Notes under the pieces: generated by a model | What the model saw: the letters and a program-made list of their open reading frames with translations, nothing else | Database searches by the model: none | Told to the model about the DNA's origin: nothing | Part shown: positions 10,456 through 22,100 of the stretch, piece by piece | How positions within the stretch are numbered: the first letter of the stretch is position 1 | How the letters are laid out: each line of letters starts with the position of its first letter | DNA from: Glossina fuscipes | Taxonomy: Eukaryota; Arthropoda; Insecta; Diptera; Glossinidae | Direction: 5' to 3' | DNA length: 64,000 nt | Assembly: GCF_014805625.2 (NCBI RefSeq) | Contig: NW_023998526.1 | Coordinates: forward strand, 699,467 to 763,466 | Position numbers and translations under genes: made by a program

Positions 10456-11352
10456 TTATTTTTGTATAGAGATTATAGCTCCTGACGAGTTTGCCCATGT
10501 GGAGATCTCACATGCAATAGATTCGAGGATGTTGATTGCTTTCGTGTTGTCTTTTTCTTTTGTAAAAATGTATACATCGTGCGCGTAGAGACAATGTTCC
10601 ACTCTTGGTACACGGCAAAGAATTTCGCTAATTTCGTTGAAAGCGATCTGGAAAAGCGTGACAGAGAGAGGAGACCCTTGTGGAATGCCATTCTTTAGCG
10701 GAAAGGAATCAGAAAAATGATTGTTGATTCTAACTTTGAACCGCCGATGCGACATGAATGATTTGATGTAGTTGAAGAATTTGGGTCCAACATTCCATGA
10801 TTTCAAGGGTCTTAAGATAACATGAAGACCAACTCTGTCAAATGCTTTTTCGAAATCAATTGAGAGAATTGTTACGTGATTTCTTTCGGAAACTGCTTTG
10901 CTTGTGAAATAATCAATATGTAACAGAGCGTCGATGCATCCTCTACCCCGCTTGAAACCAACTTGTTGCTTTGTTATCAGGTTCTTGGATTCAAGAAACC
11001 AAGATAATCTAGATGCCATAATCTTCTCTAAAACCTTAGAGAGGTAAGATAAAAGAGAAATTGGGCGATAATCAGATGCGATGGAGACATTTTTTGACTT
11101 TGGAATTGGAACAACTGTTGCCAGTTTCCACATGTAGGGTATATGGCCAGTCATAAATGCCGCATTATATAGGTCCAGTAATTTCTTTTTACTAGGCTTA
11201 GGCGTATCACTGATCATTTGGTATGAGATGCGGTCTAGACCAGGTGTCTTCCCCTTCAAATTGGAGAGACAACTTCCAAGTTCTGAGGGACTTCTGGGCT
11301 CGAGATGGGTTATTGAGAGAATTTTTGGCTTGCAACAAGCCGTACAATTCAA
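10456..11352 (-). pseudogene. I-like LINE ORF2, reverse transcriptase part
   Basis: A 298-residue open frame carrying the RT domain of the LINE. Visible in order: ATVVPIPKSK near residue 79, DYRPISLLSYLSKVLEK near 94-110, motif A SIDFEKAFD with Asp166, the NGIPQGSPLS block at 221-230, and motif C at 256-259. Motif C reads YAHD instead of YADD: the codon at 10579-10581 is CAC on the coding strand, where the first catalytic Asp of the pair should be. The frame ends in an A-run at about 10449-10458, where a small indel separates it from the RNase H frame. RT copies the element's RNA at the nicked target. With the Asp lost and the frame broken, this copy should be dead. Confidence 0.88.
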
Positions 11353-11489
11353 CTATTGACGTTATTCCTTCTACCATCTCAAAAAACTGATTATAGGAAA
11401 TCTTGGATTCACTGTTCTTTATCAAGAAGTCAAAGGATTTAAAACGAAGCACCATAATGTGTACGCGGACAATACCGTCAATTATCATC

Positions 11490-12420
11490 AATTTGCTTTC
11501 ACGCAGACGTGGTCAAAGACCAACATATTAAGTTCCGAAATCTTTTGTGCGGATTATGCGTTATAAAGGCAGGATAGACACCTTAAAAGAGGAGGAGGTG
11601 TTCTGTTAACTGGAAAGAATTTCTTTTCATCTGAGTTAGTACCTTTCGGTCGTTCTATTGGTGTTGAATTTCTATGTGTCCGTATTACTGTAGAAAATAG
11701 ATATATTTTTATCTTTTATTCCCCATCGTCCTATATAGTTACATATTTCAAACACCTGACATTTCCAGCCGTTGTATATGTATATGTGCAACAAGTGTTG
11801 AAACCAATCGACATTCGCTGCGCTTTGCAACACTTGACCTATTTGGTTGTAAGACGAGCTTAGAAGAATTGGTTATTTAAAAAGTTTAAAAACGTGGGTA
11901 CGTGTGCTGAAAGTACATATTTTGCAGTTAGGCAAAAGTATAGCGATTATAGCGATTATAAGCATAAAATGCACGCAATTTTTATAACAAATCTTACAAC
12001 GTTTTACATATTCATTGAATCGAAGCGTAGAACACAAATGTCTTATAGTGACAAAGAATCATCTCCACCTGTGCAAATAGCTAATATGATCAGTTATTCG
12101 ACGAACCTTTTTATTCATTTGGAATAAAATCATTTGACATTTTTCATCGGCTTGTTCTTACTGAAGAAGAAGAGTTTATTGGCCTGCAATATTGAAAATA
12201 TTGTACCAGGCTGGGGACTGATGGTATTCCACCTTGGATTCTTATTAACGCCGCTAAACGTCTCTGTAAGCCGCTAGCAAATATTATCATTATATTGCTT
12301 CCCATTGGCGTATTCCACCACTGGTAACTGACACTAAATGCAGAGGAATTGCTAAACTTACTGTTATGCCGCAATTAATTGAGTCGCTTGTAATAAATAT
12401 TGAAATATACTGTAACATGT
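11490..12420 (+). pseudogene. Jockey/CR1-type LINE relic: endonuclease and RT N-terminus
   Basis: From 11494 a nearly continuous frame reads TQTWSKTNILSSEIFCADYA, one stop, then RHLKRGGGVLLTGKNFFSSE and IGVEFLCVRITV. This matches the apurinic-type endonuclease of Jockey/CR1-like LINEs, where the first block is normally T-E-T-W, so the catalytic Glu is Gln here. Near 12000-12060 IESKRRTQ, then SPPVQIANM, is the linker before RT. At 12165-12410, GTDGIPPWILINAAKRLCKP and RGIAKLTVMP are the first RT blocks. The rest is missing. Strand and order agree with one plus-strand ORF2. It abuts the 5' end of I-like copy 1. Confidence 0.78.
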
Positions 12421-12811
12421 AAACAAGTTATAACTATTTTAGAGTAATACAGTATCGGTACTCTCTTATAGGCTTTTTTCCTTGTAATAAATATAATCAC
12501 TGCTTCTATTCGCCATTCCACACGTCACAAAGTATTCGTGACCAAAGCATTCCCGACATTTTACGTTCTCGCAATTTAACAGCTGTCACAATCTTTTCTT
12601 TTTTTAAATTATGCCATTAAGACATAAGCGTTTAGAGTCAATTTATGAACCTACTCCCTTTGACACTTTTTTACTCTCACACTCATCAATTCCTTCATAT
12701 AACTTTTTATGCTTATATACCACATTACATCTTAGACATCGGAATTCGTTTCTTACTCTTCTGTTCTATACTACGTGACTGACAACTAATGTGACTATTT
12801 TAATAAAATCT
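12421..12811. other. no gene recognised
   Basis: AT-rich noncoding sequence between the LINE relic and the dispersed repeat. Confidence 0.4.
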
Positions 12812-13030
12812 TTAAAAAAAAAACGTGGCGGGCGTTTAACACGCGAAATTTAAAAAAAAAACTTTAATCAAATAATCACTAAAATAAATAAATAATAACG
12901 TCATATATCAAATCTAACCTCAAATTTACTAAGGCTCAAACAAAGAACTCCGTGTTTACATTGGTTCTTTTTTACACATCCCAGTGAATTTTCGGTTGTT
13001 AATTGGCTGAATAGCAGAAGAGGAAGAAAT
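12812..13030 (+). repeat. unclassified dispersed repeat, copy b
   Basis: Aligns over its length with 545-770: an A-rich start, 'aaataaataataa', 'aaatctaacct', 'actaaggctcaaac', a 'gtttacattg' and a final 'ttggctgaatagcagaag'. It runs straight into the Copia relic. Confidence 0.5.
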
Positions 13031-13079
13031 ATAGCAGCAAAAACACGTTTGAAAGTGGGCTGGCTCAATAGGTTAGGAA

Positions 13080-14500
13080 CCTTGGATACGGAAATGGCAC
13101 CAAAAGTAGAAGAATTTCTCCATACGCCGAAGTACTTCCATTTGCGGGCATAGTAACAAATATTAGAAGAACGGATAAGGATATGGTTACAAGAGCTGAA
13201 ATTATAGTCCCGATGGAACCTAACATAGTGGGGATGGTGAAAAATATGAAACTGTCTACAGAAATATCGAAATATTTAGAAAATACTTACGACCGCAAGT
13301 CAAAAAATTTCCGACTTTCTAATTGCATTTGACGCATGTATTTCATATCAAACAGAAATGGGAGAAAAAACCAACGAAGATCAGCTCACTATACTTCTAT
13401 TGGATGCTCTAGAAGTTAGAAAGAAGAAGAAAATAACAAATCTTCAAATGAAATTTCATAACTCATCCATACAGATTTGTGTGGTCCGGTGGAAATAGAG
13501 TCATTTGGCAAATGCATATATTTTGCAATAATTATTGATTACTCTAGAAAAGCTTTCGTACACTTTTTGAGAAGAAAGAATAAATATTTTGAAAATTTTA
13601 AAGAATTTAAACGTTTACTATAAACACAAAACGGCAAGAAAATAAAAGCGATACGTTGCGATAGCGCTCCGAAATTGGTTCAAGATTTTTTCGCAGATTT
13701 GATCAATTATGCCACACAGCGTCAATTAATTGTGGAGTATAAATCTCAGCAAAACGGTGTCGCTGAACGGATGAATATGAAATAAGAAGAACTTACATGG
13801 TAGGAACTAACTTGTGACACACTCGTTATGTGCAGAACTAATTAATGCAGCTGCTTATATCAGAAATCGGTGTCCAATGCACTTGAATACTAAAACTCCC
13901 GAAAAGTTGTGTCACACATATTCGATAAACCGGGTGCAAAGCATTAAATAAGAAACCGAATATGGTAGAAAACGGGAACAAAAATACTGATCAAAAGAAG
14001 AGATATTAGATTTATAAAAAATAGAAAATGAATTATATGCAAATACAAAAACCGGAAAACAGATACAATTCTATGGAACTATTGATAAAAAAGAGCGAGG
14101 CTAGTTGCTAAAGAACAAGACAATATCGACACGTTTGCCCCTGAAGTTCGACGAACATTAATAAGATTAGTATATGCGTTAAACGTGTAACACAACTAGA
14201 TGTTTCGATTGCATTCTTAAATGGTCGCTTAAACAAAGAAATCTGTAAGGAGCAGCCTGAATATTTTATTCAAGAAAATAAGAAACGTAAAGTATGAGTT
14301 GAATAAAGTAGTTTATGGTCTCAAGCAAGCCGGATGGCAGTGGTTCAAGAAAATAGATGATGTAATTAAAGCAAAATTCGGATTAACTCAATCGAAACAC
14401 GATCAATGCATTTGTCACTTTAACAAGGAAAATAATCGTTACCCCTTATGTTGGTGATATTCTTATTACTTCAAATGATTACAACTACAGGGAAACATTT
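13080..14500 (+). pseudogene. Copia-type retrotransposon relic 1 (integrase and RT start)
   Basis: At 13465-13790 a decayed integrase reads IHTDLCGPVEIESFGKC, IDYSRKAFVHFLRRKN, IRCDSAPKLV and QQNGVAERMN, which are the Copia integrase landmarks in order. After 13850, AAYIRNRCPMHLNTKTPEK is the region following the integrase core. At 14105-14420 the RT start reads DNIDTFAPEVRRTLIRLVYA, QLDVSIAFLNGRL, then KVVYGLKQAGWQWFKK-like text in another frame. Integrase before RT identifies the Copia order. Stops and frameshifts are numerous; the YVDD region and RNase H are absent. 13080-13330 may be decayed gag. Confidence 0.8.
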
Positions 14501-14842
14501 TTTCTGTGAGGAATGATTCAATTGCATTTGTACCAGAGCAGACTTATTTGCTTTGCTTAATGTTGATTCCCATCGTCTCTTTATCCCAAAATCAAAGTTG
14601 ACACCAATTGATTTTCATTCTCTGGACGTGACTTTCATGTTTGGTACTCAGTGGAGTTATTCAATCAACATTTTGATTCATTGAGATTAATTTTAATGTG
14701 TGTTCACCTGCTGCATATTTTAACCTAATGACAGGAATAGACACAAACAACTACGAGCGCGTTCCGTGATAATTCTAAAAAAGCTTCCAATTTATTTTCG
14801 AATCCGGTGTTCAATAATGAACAAAACGAATCAAATTTATAA

Positions 14843-14884
14843 TTCTCCCTCCCCTCCTCTTTCTCCCTCTCTCTCTCCCTCTCT
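14843..14884 (+). repeat. pyrimidine-rich (CT)n microsatellite
   Basis: About 40 bases of almost pure CT/CCT. It lies in an otherwise featureless gap (14501-15325) between the two Copia relics. The gap also has a short duplication of 'ttcataaagcattc' near 15019 and 15056. Confidence 0.75.
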
Positions 14885-15330
14885 TGCCAATTCTGACTTT
14901 TGGTCTATCTTCTCGCGAGTTTTTTAAAAAAGAATGAAAAACATTTTCTGGTTGCCTTATGCTACTAGTGGTTATAAAGTATATATTGAAAAGTATATAC
15001 TGTATTCTGTACGTTCGTTTCATAAAGCATTCAGAGATTCAGAGATATTTAGAGATTTCATAAAGCATTCGTAATCCTGTTCAGTGTAAAGTTCTCAATC
15101 GATCTGACTTTGTCTACTTGTCGGACTTTGTCATTTGTGTGTCGAAAGCTTTCAGAGACATAAGTTGGACTTTGAAATATCACTCATTCACCAAGATTAA
15201 GAATCTGTCTCATGAAATTCAATAGAAACACCAATGCTTCCCCAAATGCTTCACACAGTTTGTTCTTCAAGAAATTCTTATAGACTATCTTTAAAATACG
15301 CTTTGTCAAAATTTGGACATATTGTAAATG

Positions 15331-17275
15331 AGTGAAAATAAATTCGGTGGAAAAAGGGATGAAGCCATGATTGGTTTATTAATGAAGTCAACAGAAATAA
15401 GTAGTTCTTTGATTGAGACGAATCTGATCACACGTGCAATGACAAATCGCAGTTTAGTAAAATTTGTCAACATAATTATCTCGATGTCGTTATCGCAAGT
15501 AATTTAACAATACGTATCGAAGCAGTCGGTACTATTGTAGCAGCAACAAACGTTGATTCTAAAAAGGAAGATGTAATGACGCACTATTCGTCCCTGAACT
15601 GTGTTGATGCACCCATTACCCATGTTGAGAATAGCGAAAAGAAGCCATAAGGTCGTATTCACAAATAGGATATGCAAAGTTGTTAATCCAGCTAGAAACA
15701 TAATTGCTACTGGCACAACAACAATGGTATATTTCAAATGAATGTCGCCAAGCATTTAGCCAATGCACCAATACAAGATGGGTGATTAGAATCTGAACGT
15801 AAACGAACAGGAGATGCAAAAAATACAATTCTAAAGGAAATGAGTTCGAGTAAATTCCTTGAAGCGAGATTGTCAGACAAAATTAAAGAGTGTCACCTCT
15901 ATCTCCAGGACGTTTGCAGAGATGAAGCAGATGACAGTGGCTATAGTTTCCATAATTCAACCGAATGTGATAACTTATGAGAGTCAGAAATCACGCCTGA
16001 AGATGAATTATGAAGGTCAAAATGTAAAGGGAATAGAGTGCAAGGATATGGACATACTACCTACGTGAAAAATAAAGCGGGATCGCAGCCTCTAAGAGAA
16101 GTATTGGAAAGTTACACTATAATAACAGTACATCGGGAAGCATCGATTTTCCCGCAGGGAAGAAACCAATTAATACCTGTAGACTTGCAAAATAAAGTGA
16201 AACTTCACGGGCGCAATAGAACGCTAAAAAAAAACCGATTATCAGCAAAAGGTTATTCTCAAGAATAGCGGGTCGACTGTTAAGAAAAGCTTGCACTGGT
16301 TGTAAGATACTCCTCCATATCTTTGGTACCTAGCCTGGCCTCCAGCTATGACCTTGTCATCTGTGAAATGCATGTGAACACTGCTTTTCTGCATAGCAAT
16401 CTAGAAGAACAAATTTATACAAGCATCGCAGAGATCTTAACGTTATCTTAACGGGATTAAAGTAGGTTTAATATGGCTTAAAAGAAACATGTAGAATTTG
16501 GAACAAGAAACTTGACAGTGTCAGTAAGATAATTGTTCCTAAAGAAAGTAAATCCGTACCTTATATTTATTCAAAGATGTTAGGAAGGAAGATATCATAT
16601 ATGAAGTAGAGTACGAGATTGATATGCTCATGTTCATAAACAATAAAAAAAGCAAAGAGTATATTAAGAAGAGGTTTTGCGACAGCTTCAAAATAAAAGT
16701 TATTTGAGAAGCACAGTACATTTTAGGTGTGCAGATAACAAGAAACCGTAAAGTAGGTATGTTCTGTTTGGATTAAGAAGTATATATTAAAATTTTGCTG
16801 AAAAAATTCAAAATGCACGAGTGCACTGCTATATCTACACTAATACAATAACAAGCTGAATTTGCCATATCAAGAAGCAATAAATAGCTTTTTACATGTT
16901 GCTCAAATAAGCCTTCCCGACATGGGATGTGCACTGGTGGCCTTATCAAAGCACGGCAGCAATTTTCAAAAAGCACATTGGTAAACTTTAAAAAGATAGG
17001 GCAGGGTCAATGGATGATAGAAAGTCGACCACTGGTTATGCTTTTAGGTTCCAAAGAAATCATGGGTGTCAAAAGAACAACCAACTGAACTGAAACTGAT
17101 AATCAAACGTGGTAACAGAAGCGCGCTGCTACTTATCACACCCAAATAAAACAGATAGACATACGTCAACATTTTGTAAGAGAATTGTTAGAGGCAAAGA
17201 AACAACCAGCTGAAAATTTGAAGAACGATAATATGGTGGCGGGGATAGTGATGAAAGCACTGCCCTTAAAAATAC
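15331..17275 (+). pseudogene. Copia-type retrotransposon relic 2 (gag/protease end, RT, RNase H)
   Basis: Starts with a possible gag MSENKFGGKRDEAMIGLLM. Near 15640-15760 a pre-integrase stretch reads GRIHK..., VVNPARNIIATGTTT, resembling Copia GAG-pre-integrase. The integrase core is missing. At 16090-16440 the RT entry reads FPQGRNQLIPV, RLSAKGYSQE, then VVRYSSISLV and HVNTAFLHSNLEEQIYTS. At 16620-16840 IDMLMFINN, then ILGVQITRNRKVGMF and YIKILLKKFKMHECTAIST are the RT end. Near 16855-17060 PYQEAINSFLHVAQ and DDRKSTTGYAF are RNase H, and IDIRQHFVRELLEAKK near 17155 is the Copia C-terminus. It is a different element from relic 1, since both contain the RT start. Possible LTR remnants lie at 17300-17460. 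Confidence 0.8.
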
Positions 17276-18789
17276 ATCAAAATTGTTTGGAATCATTAAT
17301 TCAATTTATTGGAGGTGTTGTTATAGAAAATTTAATGTAAAGAAGGCTATGAGATATATATGTATACATCTATTAAATAAAATTGTCTTTATTATTGCTG
17401 CGCGACCAAATGTGGATTTTGCTCTGAAGAATTAATCCGGGTAGTGGTAATCACCAAAGTTTCTTAAAAGTATGAATTTCAATTCTTAAGCTCTAGCTGT
17501 GATTTTGAAATTTGATTTTTTGATGCTTTATCTAATTTACGGTTCTCAAAATGCGACCTAAGGGTCAAATTGGCTCAATAAGGTGAGAGATAAAATGAAA
17601 AAGTCAAACAATTAGAAGTTTCAAGAAATTTCACTCGCTTTGTAATGTTTCTAGCTGAGATCTTCTCTTATTTGAAAAAGCTTACTCAAGCCTGTTATTT
17701 GCACTTCCTCCTTACTTATGTGCGCGAGTTGGTAAGTACTTTTCAAGTATTCTCTTGTGCTGAATTATAAGTAATAGCAATAGTTGGCATGGAGTCACAA
17801 CTCATTCTTAGAATTGGTGTCATACATTGATGCCATAAAAGACATGACGGGTATCTTGAAGCAATAAAACAGATAATAACAATAAAGGGCGGTTTCGCTA
17901 ATGGCCAACAAAACCGATCAACCGATATAAGAGATAAGTTAATTTGATCATCCCACTTTGAAAGAAAATCGTTAAAACTGATATTACTGCTTCAATCATA
18001 TGTTGCATTGTATTCCTTCGCTTATTTTTCTCCTGTTTGCTTCAGAAAAGATCAATTTGAAAAGTTAAAAGACAAAGTAAACATTTTTTCAGTGGTTGAT
18101 AAAGCAGCAGATTAGGCAGCACTACCTAAAAAGTTTTACTTAATTTGTTAATGGTGTGCCGCTGTAACCGCCTCGAATAACTTTTATAATAGATAGACTA
18201 TACATGATGGCAATCGTTTCAAGTTTTTTTTTTATTATGGAGTTTCGTGGTTTGAAGCAGCGTTTTTTTTTTTTTGCAAATTTTCATGAATTGGGAGCGA
18301 GACCAGTACAAAGTAGTATGTTACGCAGATTCGATAATTGGCTTTTATCTGAACACGACAGTGCATTGATAATATTGATTAATTTTCAGATAAGCTGCTG
18401 GAGTTATTGCAGCCAGAGTAGTACTCAGACCACATTTCTCCGGAGTGGTTAAGTATCTCGTGCGCCTCGATTATTGTTCCGTTAGAAATAGCGATGACAG
18501 TAATACAATTACAGCACGGAAATCTTGCTAGTTTGTTAATTCTATTCCCGTCTCCTGCTTTAGAGAGGCGCTCAAAGCTGTGAATTACCCAGTTTCTTAA
18601 TCCTTTCCTAAATTTTTTATATAATAAATGTCTTTAAATAGCGTATCTTCGTGAAAAAGAAGTCTGTTGCGTTTGTGACAGGAAACTATTCACTCATTTG
18701 AAGGCGAAAACACCATGTGTCAATAGTTCTTTTCAACGAGAGACCTTGTAGCACTGAGTAAAGAATAAATGGTGAGAGAGACACTAAAT
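17276..18789. other. no gene recognised
   Basis: After a possible Copia LTR remnant (a 'ttaaataaaattg' polyadenylation-like stretch near 17372), the sequence is AT-rich with no readable domain. Confidence 0.35.
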
Positions 18790-19115
18790 AGAAACGGAAT
18801 AAAAATATCTGAATGCATTCAGGCCAACCAAGTAAAGTTCAACGCCACCAAACACAACATTGTCTCTTCATGAAAGAGAAAAGTGATGAAGAAACTCCCT
18901 TGTTTGACGACGTCGAAATAAAGGAGCGGCAGGTATTAACCTTCTGGGCATTATAATACAAAATTATGTTTGCGCAACAGAAATTTCGGGAGATGAAGTC
19001 AAAGGCTTACTTTCTTTAGAGCGGTGCAAAAATGGTTCACTGCAGCTAGAATCCTTACATTTTATGCTTTAGTCCAGCTAAATTTAAAGCATTATTCTCG
19101 TGAGAGAGGGTTTCC
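18790..19115 (+). pseudogene. short LINE ORF2 relic (post-RT region)
   Basis: In shifting plus-strand frames: QANQVKFNATKHNIVS, then EETPLFDDVEIKERQVLTF, then VQKWFTAARILTFYALVQ. This order resembles the region after the RT catalytic motif in LINEs, where a '...NxxKT..' block is followed by 'LGI..' and then 'RCKKYFTPxDLLTIYxxxIRPKLEY'. Frames change three times, so it is an old fragment. Clade is undetermined. Confidence 0.5.
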
Positions 19116-22100
19116 ACGTGTTACCCTCGCGCGTGGGTGGCAAGCATATGACCGAAAATCAATTTTGAAAATAGTTTTCTAATGCGCAAATGCGTGTAAA
19201 ATTGTGAGTACGCCGAATGGTATCTTTAGGATATTAGTTAACCGTTGCGACTTTACTTCTCGGTTATTTATAATAAATTTCAAAATTTTTTGATTTTTTC
19301 TCGTGTGATACGGTCCTGTTCAAAGTAGCAAAGCAGCCTTGTTCAAAAGTAGCAATTAAACCCCCAAATAGTTTGGGTTATTGCAATGCTGGGTTTTAGC
19401 TATATTTAAAAAATCAATTTTTATTCAGATAATGTAATTCGGGTTTTTTTGATTGTAAGTCGTTAGCAAACGATGCAAATACCACGAAAACTTGCCAGAT
19501 GTCGTTTGAGAGTTAGTACTTGCCAAAAATAATAATGGTTTTTTGTTAGAGATGACATCGATAATCAATGATCAAGTAATGCTACCCTATAAAATAAAAG
19601 GGTACCATTGTTGAATGGGAGAGACAGGCTTTTGTTTAGGCAGACATATTTATAGACAAAACACGTAGCCGATATCTCCGGTTGAGACAAATTTTTATAT
19701 GATACAAATTTTTATATGTTTAACGCAAAACAAAGAAAACAGTACGCATTTTTTATAGATATTAGTTGTTGGCGCTTATTTTTATTAAGCAAAACTCTTG
19801 TTTAGTTTTAGTTTTACTAAATAAAGAAGGTAAACAAGTACAAAAATGAGCAGAGAACCCTGATATAAAAAACAAAGATGTTGAAAGGCAGTAGCCTGTA
19901 GCTTCAGGGTGTGGCTGTTCGATATATGTAATAATGATAATGACGAAGAAAACAAAAAATAGTATACATAAACATGTAACTCGATTTCCACATTGCTTGA
20001 TCACATGGTAATTCGTTTTGCTTTTACATAAGTTGTGAATGAGAATTACGTGGGAATCTAGTGATAAATTTATTTCAAATTCTGAATTCTTGAAATTTGT
20101 TCTTGATATGTTTTAGGTGCACTTTTGTTGTTTGCAAAAAATATCACTTTTGGAGGATTCCATCTCTGTGGAAGAAAGCACGCATCTTTCTCTTGCAAAG
20201 CTGAACCTGTTCTGTCTTGAAACTTTTCATTTTTTTATAGTTCCACGTTCCAGCGTTAATACGGACGCGGACTTTCGCCCCTAGGTTCATGACAATGAAC
20301 ATAGGCTAATTATATGAAACCTGAATATTCATGACAATGAAAAATACAAATCTTAAGCAAAATAAACAACGATATTCAACGAAATATTTGTACGGTCAAA
20401 GACGTTATCGACACTCTCGTGAGTAATTGCCGTTTCGATTTGCCAGAACCGAGTCCTCCTTCTTCTCCTCCTTTTTGATGGCCGCTGTTTCAGGTTCCAG
20501 ATCTAGACCAAGAATTAATCTAATTCCGTTGTCAGTTTTGTTGATCTTAATACCCTTTTTTTTTTTTTAATTTCTTATTAAGAGACATCCGTCAACAATT
20601 TTTCACTCCGCACCGTCGTTCCTCTTCTTTTTGCAATCAACTATTTTTTTATTTTATTTTTTTATGTTCGCAAAGCGTGGTCATAAACTTCAGAGTATGT
20701 TGCTAAAAGTTAAAGAATCATATACACAACGTTCCACATATCTAATGTGCTTACATTGCTTAGAATTGATTTGCAATTTAATTGAAATCATTTTTCTAAT
20801 TTGTATGAACATGTCCTGGTGAGTAGTTTCAATTCTTAAGATGTTATCTAAAATCTATTTTGTACACGTGCACCTGTCTTTATACGTATACGATATTGTC
20901 GTTATTTGACAAGATGATGTCTGTTTTAACAGTTGTAGCCTTACATTATATCAAATAATAATATACCGAATATTTCCAAGGTGTATGTGTGTCCTTTAAT
21001 ATATTCGCGTTCTTAAATCATCGAAAGACATGAGAAAAGGATTTGATTTTATTAAAGCATTGGTTTGCTTGGCTTTGTCATTTTGAATAATCTAATTCGG
21101 CCATGAACTACTACTACATAAACTGTATGTCGAAAAGCAATATTTCTCCCCCATTGCTTTCAAAGTGACCCAACTCTTTTATTTACTTATTTATTTATCT
21201 TTTTAACACGTACTCACATTATTTTTCGTTTGCATTTTGCATTTCGGAGTTCATGAAAACCGGCTTTTTTTGTTTTGCTTTTATTGCAGCGTTGTATGTT
21301 TTATTTCCAACTTTTTAGTTGGTACTCAGTGTTTTGGTTCCCAAACGTTGAGTTGCCCATGGTTTTCTGAGTTTAGGTTATGTTGTAAATGAGCCAGCGT
21401 ATATTCATATCCGTATAGAGAGTAGAATATCCAATTAATGTCGTTAGTTTGCTCACACATTTGTGTTGGTTGAATTTTTGTGTTCAGGCTGGCAGATAGA
21501 GCAAATAAGAATTGCTTAGAAGCAAAATAAAGGGAGGACGCAGAAAAAAAGATATACTAACGGTGGTATAGTTGCTATAGTTGCTATAGTGTTCGCTATA
21601 TAAGCGAAGTAAAAACGTTACCTATTAACAAGTTAAAATAACAACACATTCCGTTCCCTTCTATAAGTAATAAGCAAATATTTTTGATTTATATCAAGAG
21701 AAACCTTAGTTTTATTAAGTTGTAGAAAATTTAAATTAGCCATTTTTATTCATTTTTGAGCTACAAACATATTTTATATATTTCTATATTATATATGAGT
21801 TATTTCAAATTCATCCTTTTTTTTATTTTTTAAAAATTATCTTAACCGCAATAATAGCCAAAGTTTAGTAATGGTAAATTTAATTTACTATACAAATCTT
21901 TATTGCATTTAATACATTTGCATGAATCTGCTTCATTCTGGAAAATTCATATTTAAAATTTTGCTCCACCCACTTTGACGTGATAGTTCTTTTATTTGGT
22001 ATCCATTCCAAAATTCATATATTTTTACTATAAAAATTATATGGATCCAAATTATTGTCGGATTTTAGACCGCAGTGTGCGCTGAGTATTGCCTGAAATT

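Larger units (their letters stand above)
8826..11485 (-). mobile_element. I-like non-LTR retrotransposon, copy 1 (5'-truncated)
   Basis: A minus-strand LINE about 2.66 kb long that keeps most of ORF2: RT, a connecting region, RNase H and a C-terminal cysteine-rich domain, ending in a TAA-repeat tail at 8829-8848. RNase H downstream of RT plus a (TAA)n tail is characteristic of the I clade (I-factor type). ORF1 and the endonuclease are missing, as expected from 5' truncation during target-primed reverse transcription. It is inactive, with two frameshifts and a changed catalytic residue. The 5' edge abuts a plus-strand LINE relic within a few bases. I could not find a convincing target-site duplication. 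Confidence 0.85.
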
